This document shows, piece after piece, positions 1-27,031 of a stretch of 64,000 nt of DNA. This DNA comes from Lingula anatina (lineage: Eukaryota; Brachiopoda; Lingulata; Lingulida; Lingulidae). The translations under genes were made by a program, and so were the position numbers. The DNA is taken from the NCBI RefSeq assembly GCF_001039355.2, contig NW_019773614.1:535429-599428 (forward strand). The letters are read 5' to 3'. A model generated the notes under the pieces. The model made no database searches, was not told the DNA's origin, and was given only the letters and a program-made list of their open reading frames with translations. Each line of letters begins with the position of its first letter. Positions within the stretch are counted from its first letter, which is position 1.

Positions 1-165
1 ATATATATATATACATATAATAAACCTGTTTTATATGTGCCTTCATGGCTAAAACTGATCATGATTGAGAGTACATTCATGTGATAAAATAAACATGCTT
101 AACACTTTGTACATGGAAAAAGCAAAATGGTAAAAAATTACTTTGATTTTTAAATATTTTTTCAG

Positions 166-14976
<14,811 letters not shown>

Positions 14977-15622
14977 GTATGTAATTGAAAAAAGCCGCTG
15001 CTAGTATTTAGCATGTTTGCCTAGGCTTTATGGCAATAGACCATAAACTGACTGCTATACCCCAGCTTCTTACAATTAGTTGCCTTGCATGACCCAGCTT
15101 CATCTTTGCCTGTTTTTAAAATTTTTCTAATTTTTTATTTTAAAAATAAAAAAATAAATACATGCTATGCTGTTCTCTTCTTGGTTTACAGAAATCTTTG
15201 AAAAGTGTTTTGCAACACAGTTTTAATTTGCTTTGTCAAACAGGCTGATAAGTATGTGGACTTCTGCATGCATTTTTATGCTAATTTGAAATATAGCCAT
15301 CAATTTTTTTTACAATATATGAATGAAAAGAAAATAGTAGAAAGTCATTTTGGATCAGCTATGAAGCTGCACTTATAATATCTGGTCAAATATAAATGGG
15401 TGATTAAGTTTTTTTAAGTCAGGTGAAGAGTTTAACCTGCATGTTAAATCCTTGTTTTTTTCTCAAAAACTTCTTTAGCATCTAGACGAATACCAACCAT
15501 CTGAGTGCTATTATCCCTTTGTAGGGCCATGGTGGTATTTGGTGGTGGTTATATAACATAGCTTTATCTTTTTGTCCAATTTAGATGAAATAGGTCAAAA
15601 AAAAAAAAAAAAAAAAAAAAAA

Positions 15623-15623
15623 N
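15623..15623. other. Single-N join after a poly-A run; CFAP46 exons stop before it
   Basis: A run of about 25 A is followed by one N, then by sequence that carries no CFAP46 exons. Other single Ns in the window (28362, 30502) lie exactly at the ends of duplicated blocks. I therefore read single Ns as contig joins of unknown true distance. Order and orientation across this point should not be trusted. Confidence 0.65.
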
Positions 15624-16016
15624 ACCGGCGTTTGCATTTTACTTCCAACTATCAATAATGTTATCTAATCCCAACAGAAGATTTTGTTATTAGAAAAATT
15701 ATTTCCATGTTTTAAGTACGACAACACTACAGATTTCACTACTTTCATTTTTGACCATCCGATAACTATCTTTAATTCCCAATACATTATACGAATATAT
15801 TTCCAGGTACAAATGCTTGTAACGTGCTGCCACCGAGCGAGCGGGACTGTAACTATGATATATATATGCACTTAGGGAAGGGCATTCAACACGTGATTCT
15901 GACAGCCAGGAGTATCCTATGTTGGCAAACTTTCAAAACTGCAAATAACAAGGGAAATTGGTCAAACTATATATCTCTACGGAAAGGAAATGAATTGCTA
16001 AGTGTTTTTAAACTTA

Positions 16017-16061
16017 GTGATATGTAATAATGTGATATGTAATAATGTGATATGTAATAAT
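16017..16061. repeat. Three tandem copies of a 15-bp unit
   Basis: The unit GTGATATGTAATAAT is repeated three times without change. Confidence 0.9.
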
Positions 16062-16112
16062 GTTAATGCTCGTGATACGAAGTTTTCGTATTTCCTTGTA
16101 GCGGTACGAAAT

Positions 16113-16114
<2 letters not shown>

Positions 16115-16172
<58 letters not shown>
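16115..16172. repeat. CT dinucleotide microsatellite
   Basis: A CT run of about 58 bp. The Ser/Leu repeat ORF it produces is not a gene. Confidence 0.95.
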
Positions 16173-16175
<3 letters not shown>

Positions 16176-16256
16176 CTTTACATTTGAGATTCATAATCCG
16201 ACTCATAAAATTTGAACTAAATGAAGGATCGAGAGGGAATTAAAGCACGTGCGAAG

Positions 16257-16276
16257 CCCCCCCCCCCCCCCCCCCC
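16257..16276. repeat. Poly-C run
   Basis: Twenty C residues in a row in intergenic sequence upstream of the defensin-like gene. Confidence 0.9.
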
Positions 16277-16807
16277 AACTTAGCGTTTGAAGTGCCCCTT
16301 TCTGCAGTAAGGATCGAGCGACAAGAGAAAAGACAAGACACCCATTCCTGTCCCCATTTAACACGGTGGGCTTTCGTTTAAGACGGTGGTGATGTAGATA
16401 TGAAAAGCTCAACTCTTCAAAGCCATTAAATTGTTGAATTTGCCTCTCATGTCGTGACAAAGCCTATTGTATATCCGAAAATAGGCAAAATGAAAAATAT
16501 ACACCCTCACAAAACTACGAACTTCACATTATTAGCATTTTAAAGAAATGAAATATTAAACAGTTTATACATTTGAGGGCATCGCATTCCGGCAGTCTTT
16601 GTTGCAACCTGGTTCACAAAACATTCCACAATCATTTTGATTTATCGTTAATTCCTGCATATTTGTACGCGACAAGTACAACAGATGTGAAGATTTGTAT
16701 CTCAGACATGTTCATAAAAGAAAACTAAAGGACAATGTGCGTGTAAAAGTACCGTGGCGACGTTTAAGGACACTGCGCTTGCACTTCGTCGCATTTGCCT
16801 TTGGAAC

Positions 16808-17194
16808 ATGTCACGAATATTTACTTTAGTTGTTCTGCTTTTCTTGCTAACTGCCGTGATGTCAGGTAAAAAGCATGGTAATCTCGCTTGGAAACTAATC
16901 AAGTTGGAACTTAAAAATGCTAAATTAAACTTTAATAACGAGAAAAACTGTTTTAAGAAAGATTTGTGTTGCCAGTCTTACATGTAGTAGATAATGAAAC
17001 GGTATCTATTTTGCCTTTTACAGTATCTCACGCCTGTGATGACGGCTGGTGCAGTAAGTATATAACGCCACTTGAATTTACATTGAAGTTGGGGTAACAT
17101 TATAGATTTTCAAAGCGACAAACTGTAATCTTTTAGCTGTTTTCTCAATTTTCCAGCAAATGATACTAGATTGAGAGATAATAAAATGATAATA

Positions 17195-17227
<33 letters not shown>

Positions 17228-17653
17228 CGATAAGATTGATTAAAATTGCTCCTTTCAGATGTAATTTTGCAATCTTTTAAAGACGTAGGCCTAACTGTGG
17301 GCGTAGCCTGACATTCTGGTCAATTTTGCGTGGACATAAAGTTCATAAACCTCTTCGATAATAATGGTACCTACTATACATTGACTGAACCCGAGTCTTT
17401 TGCAACCTACTTTTAATACCTAATTTCTTCGTTTTTGTGTGTTATTATATTGCTTCGTGTATACTACTAAAAACAAACCTCATCCTGACATCAACTGTCC
17501 ATTAACACATTTTCCTGTGCTGTATTTCCAGGTGCATGCAATTCTCAAGGTGGTCATTGTAGAAGTTCACGATGTCCGGTATGGCAAATAACAGTCGCAC
17601 AGCTTGGATCTTGTTGGTGCTGTAAAAATGGATCAATTAGAGTCGGAGGTTGA
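16808..17653 (+). CDS. Secreted eight-cysteine, defensin-like peptide (putative antimicrobial)
   Basis: Three exons with matching phases (16808-16865, 17024-17053, 17532-17653) encode 69 residues. The ATG at 16808 opens a clear signal peptide, MSRIFTLVVLLFLLTAVMS. The second exon contains SHACDDGWC. The third carries CNSQGGHCRSSRC and ends with GSCWCC and a short Gly-rich tail. The mature part has eight Cys spaced C-x4-C-x2-C-x6-C-x4-C-x12-C-x1-C-C. The C-x6-C-x4-C ... CC portion resembles the beta-defensin domain of big defensins. The SHAC-x4-WC opening and G-x-C-x-C core also recall the CS-alpha-beta myticins and mytilins of mussels. The mature part is slightly basic. I cannot place it in one family. 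The likely role is innate defence, by analogy only. It is the only gene seen on its contig, between the join at 15623 and the gap at 18412. Confidence 0.6.
17199..17228. repeat. GA dinucleotide microsatellite
   Basis: A GA run of about 29 bp in the second intron of the defensin-like gene. Confidence 0.9.
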
Positions 17654-17676
17654 TGTAAAATTAAAGCAGGTGAGAT

Positions 17677-17679
<3 letters not shown>

Positions 17680-17731
<52 letters not shown>
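17680..17731. repeat. GA dinucleotide microsatellite, one interruption
   Basis: A GA run of about 50 bp that starts just 3' of the stop codon of the defensin-like gene, probably in its 3' UTR or flank. Confidence 0.9.
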
Positions 17732-18411
17732 TAATGTTTTAATGACCGCTTTGACGCCACTCTATAGTCATAGTCGAGTAGCCAGAACGCTAACCCTGCA
17801 ATGTTTTTTCCTGTAAACTTTTTTCGCTGAAATGCATTCTTTAGGTCGAGAGAAGCAAAATTAGCTTGGTTGCTATTTCCGAGACCTTGAGCATTTTTCA
17901 ATATGGCCGTCAATTTATGAGAAAAAATAGAAAAACGAGCAGAAGTCGCCGGGTAAACTTTATTGACAGCTTTTTTGAACGTGTATCCTATCAGGAGAGC
18001 ACAACAGTGCTAGTGAATACACTTAAGCCCGTTACATATGGCAAAAAAGCCAAAATGGCCGTCAAAACATATGGCAGAAAGTAAAAACAGCTGCAAAATA
18101 AGTTCGTTTTTTTGCAAATTAAGTCTTATTAAAACATTTCCGCCTTTTCTATTTATGTCCATTATGATAATTTGTTAGTCATGATCCTAAACTCTCAGAA
18201 ACTGCTTATTTGACATTAATCAGATGGTGGCAGACGGTGCCATCTCCTGAGAGTCCATTTGCCACTCCGACGAGCCCCATAGTCAAAGCTTGCTATGTTA
18301 TATCTTGCAAGCTTTTTTAAAAGAAATTGTTTCATCTGGGTTACAAAACTTAGAGAAGCTTATATAACGAAATATTTACAATTTTTCAAAATTCAAGATG
18401 GCCGTCAATTT

Positions 18412-18576
18412 NNNNNNNNNNNNNNNNNNNNNNNNNNNNNNNNNNNNNNNNNNNNNNNNNNNNNNNNNNNNNNNNNNNNNNNNNNNNNNNNNNNNNNNNN
18501 NNNNNNNNNNNNNNNNNNNNNNNNNNNNNNNNNNNNNNNNNNNNNNNNNNNNNNNNNNNNNNNNNNNNNNNNNNNN
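18412..18576. other. Assembly gap, 165 N
   Basis: A run of 165 undetermined bases. Sequence on its left (17880-18411) has repeated ATGGCCGTCAA motifs, so a dispersed repeat may have blocked assembly here. Confidence 0.99.
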
Positions 18577-20509
18577 ATTTCAGCCTTAACTATTCCCTTT
18601 TTCTAAGGATCCATGCCAAGACCTTTCGGATGATATGTGACTAAATTGTCAATCACGTTGCTATAGTAACGAAATTGGCCCGTGAAAAGAGGGTAGGCCT
18701 ACAAAATCAAGGTAAAAAATCAGCACTCGCCGATTGGCAAATTTAGCCTAACACGGCGTCAAATTTGAATAAAATAAGGCAATTTTTGAACAGTTAAGGA
18801 CTTGAGCTTTGTAATTACGCAATAAAAAATACTGCACCTCGTCAGGATACGTTGGGGTGGACGTCTAGAATGAGGGGTGTGAGCGGTGAGTTACGCGGTT
18901 GTTCATTTCTATGGTACTGTTGAAATACGCCTGGTTTTTATAAATCGTACTTTTTGCTTATGTTAACACAAATGACAATACTCTAAATAGTTTTCCGAAT
19001 GATTAGCGTCGTTGTAATTGGTTTCAAGACCAAGAAAATAGTTCGAAACTTACGTCCATAACTCTGCGTGCTTCCTCACAATCAACATGGCGGTAAGATG
19101 TGGACGTCGGTGTGAGAAGTCAATATTTTTGATGCAGAAAAGGGAGCATGCGGACTTAAACCTGTCTACAAATATCAGACGAGTTGTATCTTGCTTCGGG
19201 AGTGAACCAGACATGTTGAGAATCATTTACGAAATCTGAATGTGCTTCGCGTCCAGGGTCAAATCAGGGATGATAGGGAGCACATTCTTCAGACGCTCCG
19301 AGTGTGAGCTACTGAGCCTAACGGTATATTTCGACTAGGGACGGAATAGACTCAATCCAGAGAGTGCCAACACCCACTTCACACAAAGAGAGGAAAACCC
19401 TTTGCTAGCCAAGCGACTGGTGTCTAGATTTCAAAGATTTGTTTGCCCTACTCACTAGGCCTAGGGTATGAGGTAAATAAGATTCTGTGCCATACCTTAG
19501 ATTCATCATCCTTTATATGTCTTATTAGTTTTACTGAAAAAAAAACCTTCATTGTGCTTATTATATGCGTTTCTCTTTGAAAAATATTGTTGTTTAGTAT
19601 TCCAATCAATGTTTGTTTCAATATCATTGATGTTTGTTGTGATAATTCTAAAGCTTGAAATGTGGATTTTATCATTGCTAGATAGGACCCTGCTAATAAA
19701 AAGCCTTTCATCTGGGTAAATTTTATAGTTTCCAGAAAATTATAAGCAAGGATATATATGTAAAATTATATTTTCATTTTGTTTTTCAGATTAACTGAGT
19801 GGAGAAAGCCAGTTAGAACTGGGTTGCAGTTATATTTCTGCTAGATAAATCTGTCTGCCAGCTGAAAACTAACATGGATAGCTTTGGAGAAATATTAGTT
19901 AAGATGTTGTTGGGTACTATCACTGTGCTCCAACATTTTGTCCATAATGATACCAGCTTTATCTGAACAGACAGGCTTTTTTGTTCAGCACAAGCAGGAG
20001 AGGACAAATGTGAACAAAAATTGCTCCCCTTAAAGTCTCATAAGAAAGGATGAATAAAAAACAAAGAAGAAACTGTTAAACAAGGATGCATAACTGAGTG
20101 TTCAGCAAATCATTGGTTATTTTTCATGTTTTTAAAATCTCTTTATCTGTGGAGTTGGATCGACCTATGTGGGATAATATTTCATTGGGAACAAGCCATA
20201 TGGCTGATGCAGAATGTTATATAAGCATGCAATGTCAGCATCCCCTTTAAAAATATACATAATGCTCCACAGTGTATCCATTGTAAACTATTACATTTTT
20301 ATCTTTGGAGCAAGGTGGTACTTTTTATGTTACTTTTCATTTTTAAAAATTATTATTGAAGCACTCATTTCAGGTGCATGATAGCTGTTTTTATTCATTT
20401 CCATTTCTCATTCAAAGAAAATCAGATTGCTTAAAGATAATGATATATATTTTATTGTAATTTTGAAAATTAAAAAAAAGCACCAAAAAATACACTGTAC
20501 AACCTTTTA
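18577..20509. other. Non-coding stretch, no gene recognised
   Basis: No conserved protein, RNA gene or clear repeat was seen. A 50-codon ORF at 19087-19239 (+) starts with ATGGCGG, a context shared by other ATGs in this window, but it has no recognisable domain. An immediate GT-AAG-like donor after ATGGCG would also fit a first exon. Confidence 0.5.
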
Positions 20510-20930
20510 TTAGACTAAAAAGGTCTTGCACAAATATATATAAAGTAGCAGATTTATGTGTTTAGTTGTTCTTGAATCTGCACTTTCATAACAGGCTATC
20601 AGTGTGTTGATGGTACTGCTTTCCTCATCTTCTTTCTGAATATCTCTCCATACAGCTTCTTCCTGACCAGGTGACAAACAATTCAAAACCAAGTTGATGC
20701 CTTCTCTTGCTTTCTGTTTGTAATACCTTCTCGTTCTTGGGGCAGCAGTGTCATAGCTAGACTTAAGTTCACCTAAAGCTGGTTCAAACCCACCACGAAC
20801 AAGAAAATTATCCAAATTCCCCAGATCCTGGCTTTACAGGTGTAGAGGCCCAAGAAGCTTCAAGGTCTGTCCTCCCACTACTTTGTGAGCTGCTGCTGCT
20901 GCCTGACACTGGCATGTCTAACCTTGCACG
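20510..20930 (-). pseudogene. Orphan ORF fragment with a frame break
   Basis: On the - strand an acceptor-like site (ctgttttcag) at 20931 precedes a Ser-rich reading frame that stops near 20823. A second frame takes over and runs through NFLVRGGFEPALGELKSSYD and APRTRRYYKQKAREGINLVL to a stop at 20510. Restoring one frame would need a single-base change, so this copy is broken or mis-sequenced. I do not recognise the family. The RTRRYYKQKA ... SPGQEEAVW composition looks like a multicopy or transposon-associated protein rather than a conserved housekeeping gene. Confidence 0.35.
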
Positions 20931-21165
20931 CTGAAAACAGAGGTTCTTTGGTTATTGTAACCTTAATAATGGGAGAGGTGAAAAAAGAATTGGTGTGCCT
21001 AAATAAAAGAAGCTTTTCATATCAAATCTTCAATAAACCATCTAATGGTCACAAACCTCAAAGTCCTGATTTACAAACTAACTCGATACTTTAACATTGT
21101 AAAAACAGACTGAGTGATTTACAAAATCTCTACTTTAATATAAGAACAGTGGAGGAATTGCTATG

Positions 21166-21166
21166 N
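21166..21166. other. Single-N join
   Basis: One undetermined base before a T run. Unlike 28362 and 30502, I see no duplicated flank here. Confidence 0.6.
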
Positions 21167-22198
21167 CTTTTTTTTATGCACTGAAGATTTTCCCACTACA
21201 TTAAATAGTTTTTCATTATTAAAAAAATTCATGTTCCCAAACTTTTTGGGGTAGGGTTGAGTGTATTTCAACAATATCGTAACTATGGGGTCCAGTATTG
21301 CCAAATTGACATGTATGGTAGGCCTACTGTTTTTCATGGTAGGCCTACAAGTAACGATCGAGCAGACGACTATACTTGAAAAACTCTCAAGTAATAATTC
21401 AATCAGCCTAGATTGACAACACGAGCTGTATTCTAGTCATTTAAGAAGTCAAAACTGATCATCTAAGATTATCTATATGAAAACAGTACAAGACAGCCAA
21501 GGCAGAGGGATTGATTAGTGCATTTACGTGCACAACCACTTACAATCTCATCTGATGCATTTTGAACAAAATATATCCCACCGTGCATTTCGTTAGATAG
21601 TTGTTGCACTTCCGGCAAATGCAGACAGCGTGACCTGCCCAAACAAGACGTCAACAGTGGTATATATGCACCAGGGAAATGAAAAGTAAACATTATGTCA
21701 TAAAATGACACAGTGGATAACATAGGCGTGACCAGGTGAGTCACCTGTTGACCTTTGGAGGGCTTATCTTGCAGCGTGGTGGTGCAACAACATGAAAAAC
21801 TACACTTGCCTTCTGATTCAGGTTGAAATGGCGTGAAACAACTAAATTTGGAACCGATTCAAAAACCTCGTGTCGGAAGCCGCAGTCAGTTTACGTCATA
21901 AGTGTACTTACCTTGTTCAAAACAAAGGATCACTGATTCACTGTTTATTTTCAAGTATAAAGACAGTGACACATTTATTTTTGTCTACGCAATCTCAAAG
22001 AGTTAGTCCGTCATTAGTTCAGCTTCGTAAATTGTAATTGATATTACTTTTTATTAGTTTTGCTTTGGATTAAGATTATTTGTCTGACGAAAAAAAGGTG
22101 TAGGATTCATTTCAAGAGCTACAGGAATTTACACAGAATGGGTTAGTTCGCTTACAATAGCGTTAACAGCAATTACAAGGTAAATGAATGGCTAGAAT

Positions 22199-22988
22199 GG
22201 GTCTGTTTCATTAACGTCCACAAACGGCCACAAGCAAAAATGGTTGGGGTATATATTTGGCATAAGAAAGAATTTTAAGTTGGTAGACAGCTTATAATGT
22301 GACAGTCCTAATATATAGGCCTACTCAATAATAACAGTGAGAATGTGGTTGTGTCTACAGGTGTCGTTGACACAAGAACAAATTGGAAGTAGCCAACAGA
22401 TATTGAATCCTCATGGTTTTCAAAATACTCGGGTAGGTATGTTTTGTATGTTTTTTATAATAATACTTGCTAAAATTCACATTTTTGTTACAACAATGCC
22501 ATCATCTGTGAACATGTAAAATGTTGTTTGTGGATCTTCGCTCTGCCAACAGGGAAGCATGCATGCTTCTGTTTTATAGGAATATCCACACGCAAGACAG
22601 GCTTAAAAAGGTACAATTTTAAAAGCTTTTGTCTTGTTTATTTCTTTAATCATCATGTTACTGTGAGCTTTCATAGCCATAATATTTATTTTTTAGCTGA
22701 TATCCTATTTTATGTTAAACTGTTGGTCTTCCTACTATATTCTATGCCTGTAGACGTTTGTGGATGCTCGTTGGCACTTGTGGACACAACCGTCCTCTCT
22801 GTTATCGTTCAGTAGACATACTTATTTAGAACACTGTTTTCCAACTTTAAATACCCACTTATATCTCACTCACACACACACACACACACACACAGACACA
22901 CACACACACACACACACACACAACTGATTTTCCATTGCAGCCATTTTATGCTAGTGGATGTTTGTGGTCATTAATTCTACAGATTGGG
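22199..22988. repeat. Imperfect terminal inverted repeats about 790 bp apart
   Basis: The left arm (22199-22243) contains TTAACGTCCACAAACGGCCA. The reverse complement of the right arm (22941-22988) contains TTAATGACCACAAACATCCA. The arms agree at roughly three quarters of positions over about 45 bp. Related TTTGTGGA motifs occur inside near 22525 and 22755. This is probably an old MITE-like element. No clear target duplication was found. Confidence 0.35.
22870..22923. repeat. CA dinucleotide microsatellite
   Basis: A CA run of about 53 bp with one CAGA interruption. Confidence 0.95.
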
Positions 22989-24058
22989 CTAGAACAGTCC
23001 ATTACAATTCAGTTTATCAGAGATAACATTAATATGAAACAGTTGTTAATATAACAAAATTTCATGTTTGAAATGATAAGAACTTTGATTTAAATGTCTT
23101 GTCATTTAAAACTGTACACATTTGTACACAATTTGAAGAGAAAGTTGTTCAGTTTGGCTGCTCCTTTAAGTTCTTTAATTTATAAATATTGATCTTGAAT
23201 GAGTGTCATTTGGTGCTAGAACTTGTATTTTTTGGTTACTAAAGACAATTAAACATGTATGGCTTTATTCCATGAAAGTACGGGTAGACACTTGGGTAAT
23301 AATATTTGTTCAACAGTTGTGTTCATAGAAAATGTGGCCCCATAAAGCTTTATATTTATCCACATTCAGCTTTTGATTTAGTCAACGTTTACATTTTCAA
23401 TTTAATTTGTGAAAGTTTGATGGTTATTTTTAGTATTTTACCTTTGTAGAGTAAGTGTCATAAACATGTTTTAAATCAGTCATTTCTAACCTATTAGTAA
23501 TATCAGTCCTTCCTTACACTTATAGTTAGATAAAGGTTGACCCCGGGAAAATTTGAACAATCATGGATTTTAAATATGAAATGTCACTCATTATAGATTA
23601 TGATTAAATTTCTTGGCAAAGTCAGACAAAATTGATAAGTTGGTAAATTAGGGCGTATGACCCTGATTTTGAGCGCTGGTACACATGGTTTTAGTCTCAT
23701 CCCATTGTGAAATACTCTAAAACTAGCAGAGATATGTCCTAAGTTACTACTGACCTTATATAGTATCCCTTAAATTCTAAAATGTAGCTGTTAAAATGTT
23801 TAAAAAAAAAATTAGCTAGATACCTACCCTGTTTACAGAGATCCAACATTAGTTAACCAACTTTATCTGACTTAATAAACCTTTTCAACATCAGTTTTCT
23901 CTTTTCTTTCAGAAAAAATATTAAGATTACCAGGAAAAGTACATAAGCTGAATAAGGAAACAAGGAACTAAGCCCAGTAAATATATGGAGAAGAAATGAT
24001 AGAAATTTTGTCCAAGTGAAACATACATTCCAATATAATCTCACACTAATACTTGACG

Positions 24059-24478
24059 ATGGCATCAGCAGGAGGAAGCTCTGGACCCGGTGGAGAGGGG
24101 GGACCATATAAAAGGTTTCCACCACCACCATCTCCAAAATTTGTGCCTAGAACTGACAATGAAGAACCGCTCACTCCTGACACAGAGGATCATGTGCAGG
24201 AACAGACTGAAGGGATTTTCAAAAATTTTATTTATCAGAGACTTCAGGATGATCAAATGAAAAATCCGGGTGATTTAGAGACACCATTTGTGCCTGAATT
24301 GACAAACTTTCACGATGCTCCTCTCAGGTATGTATGAAGACTGACATAGGAAGAATTTCCATGGAAGTATAATAATAATTGTGGAATACTTGATAACTAC
24401 AACTTTCAGTATTTAAATTGCACTGTTGTTGTATTGTATTGTATGTTTGATTATAACAAGGTTGTTGTTGTTGTTATG

Positions 24479-24520
<42 letters not shown>

Positions 24521-26982
24521 GTTTACTTTATGATAAGAATTCACCATGTTACAAATTTCATCAAAAGTTTTTTTGTCATTTTATGCAACAACTTTACAGT
24601 TGTATCTTTATCTGGGGAAAAATAATTTTTTCCAAGCAGTTGAAAAAAAATGCTACTGTTGATAACCATGATGAGATCAGCCTTATCCCTCCCACTTTTG
24701 TCCTACTGTTATTTTGCACTTCTATGAAACTACTGGGTACAGGGGTAAAATCAGAATATACACACCATTTCTAATAGTATGAGTCACATTAGTTTACCAC
24801 AAGCTAACATAAGTTCATGACACTTCACACAGATACATCAGATGAACAAACAAACGGCATATCTGATAAGCCACATACACCATAGAGGTAAATAAACAGC
24901 AATGTAGCACATTCATTTTGATGTCTTGATAATTGAACTCTAGATGTAAATACAGATATCAGTAGACCTGGGCTAACATATTGGTTTTTGAAATACAAAT
25001 TCACAAAACTCCAACTAACTGTAATAGCCTTAGGTCATTTGATTTTGAATCTGATGATTTTATCTAAGGCTGCATTCCCAGAGCTTTTAGATCGATCTAT
25101 CCCCGCGGGGAGTCTCACTAGATTACTGTCAGATAATCTGGCTTAAATGTCCGTCCCGCCTACTACAATCTGTAAGGGGGTAATTAACTTTCGTGTCCGC
25201 TCGGCTGACAGCTATTTAGCGTGAACCCCCAGGGAGTTAGGTCGATCTAAAGTAGATCGATCTAATCTCTGGAAATGGGGTCTATCAGTTCATACTAGTA
25301 ACTCTGCTAATTGATTGGTGGAGGAGAGAGGATTGTGGGAAAAATTTTAAGCATTCAGTATGCACTATGGCTCAGGTAATGTCAGCAGTGAAAACCGACT
25401 TTTATTAAAATAGGCTTATGGCTGATATATGCATGTGTCACTAGTCTAGTGTGCATATGACTTGGCAGCCCTGTATTAGTAATCATAATGATGTTTTACC
25501 TGGTTTATATTGCAAAGTGTGTGTTATGTATTAGACTTCTGGGGCTTGCAGGTGGAACAAAAGTTAATTGACGTTGGATTCACTGACATGTGTTTCTGTC
25601 ATAAACAGACATGCTTTGGTCACAGATCAGGTTGAATTTGTGTTTTGCAGCATCATTTTGTATTACAATTTCAGTCTGTGCTGTTAACCTTCAGGCTTAT
25701 TGGCCATTCAGACCACCACTTTCCTAATTATAAAATCTACTGGTCCAACTTGGAATTCACTGGTCAGATAAAATAATTCAATGTAACTGGACATTTTCCT
25801 ATTGCATTAATATTAGTAATAAAAAGACCTTTATTTTGTCAAATGTATATAGAATCAACAGAATATAACAGTTACATTTAAGAAGAAAAAATCAAAGCTC
25901 CTTTGAGAACCAGTAGAAAAAAAAAAAGAAAGAAAGACCATATTAGATCACTAAATGCACACATTCTGAAAAATCTACAGGTCATAATAAAATTTAACTG
26001 GTGTGGGCACAGACCAGTGGCTAACTGTAATAATTGCAGACAGCAATTTATAACATTTTTGTTAATTTCACTTTCAAAAAGCCCAATGAAATGCAAGCTT
26101 TTAATTTTAAATTGAAAAACAAAAGTATCAATTATGAAATGGAAGAAAGCATGAAAGTTGTTCAAATGATTGTAGTAAACACAGAAAATATCCAACCTAG
26201 AATGATTATCAAATCAAGTCTAAATGGATACTCAAAGAGTAGAAGCAATTTACTCTATGGTGTCATTCCAGGAGCTTTTGGGAAAGGGGGGGGGGTGAGG
26301 AGGGCTTTCAGAAAGTGCATAACACAGGTGGTGAACCACAGCTATGTGACACAATGGAAACTGAAGCACACCTTTACAGGTATGTTATCAGGTCCATGCA
26401 CCTAAAGGGATCGTACAACTATTTTTTCTAAATTGAAACTACATTTTGTCTTTTTCAGTGCCAATGCACAGATAGGCAGGCGGCTAGCACTTATAGGAGA
26501 TGACATCAATAGGAAATATGAACATGAGTTCAGAGACATGATACAGGCGCTCAGGATCACTCCAGACACAGCTTATGAAGCATTTGCAGGTGTGGCCAGA
26601 AAGTAAGTAATGGGTTTTTTTAGGACAAGGTTGGTGAGAATGTCTTGAGTTTGAATTTGTGCCATGCATGCAGTGAAACTTGTCCTTTTACTCACTTATC
26701 ACACAACTAAAAAGTACATGCAAATAAGATTTTGCTGAGATAGTGTAAAAGAAAAAAAGTGATTACGTCTTGGGAGGTTGAGAAAAAGCACCAATTGTAA
26801 TGTCTGTATTTTCAATCAGTTTAAGTCATCATAACCCAGGGGTCATTGGCAAAGAAAGAAAACCCATATGGTGTCTATAAGTGCTCTGTATTAGAGACTA
26901 AATTACTGTTAAAGTAATTGGTTTTGATGCAGTGATTACATTTGAGCCCCCCCCAAAAAAAAATGGAGTAAAAAAATGAATT

Positions 26983-27031
<49 letters not shown>

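Noticed and set aside
16002-16187. ORF with a long Ser/Leu repeat
   Set aside because: Translation of the CT microsatellite.
18295-18606. Open frame across the N run
   Set aside because: It is open only because Ns have no stops.
19087-19239. 50-codon ORF starting ATGGCGG
   Set aside because: No domain; ATGGCGG contexts recur in this window (about 4149 and 59661) and may reflect repeats or YY1-like sites.
24434-24774. ORFs with Val/Cys repeats
   Set aside because: Translation of the TG microsatellite in BAK intron 1.
25878-26195. 105-codon ORF on the - strand in BAK intron 1
   Set aside because: Low-complexity Phe/Leu-rich sequence with no domain; chance ORF in AT-rich DNA.
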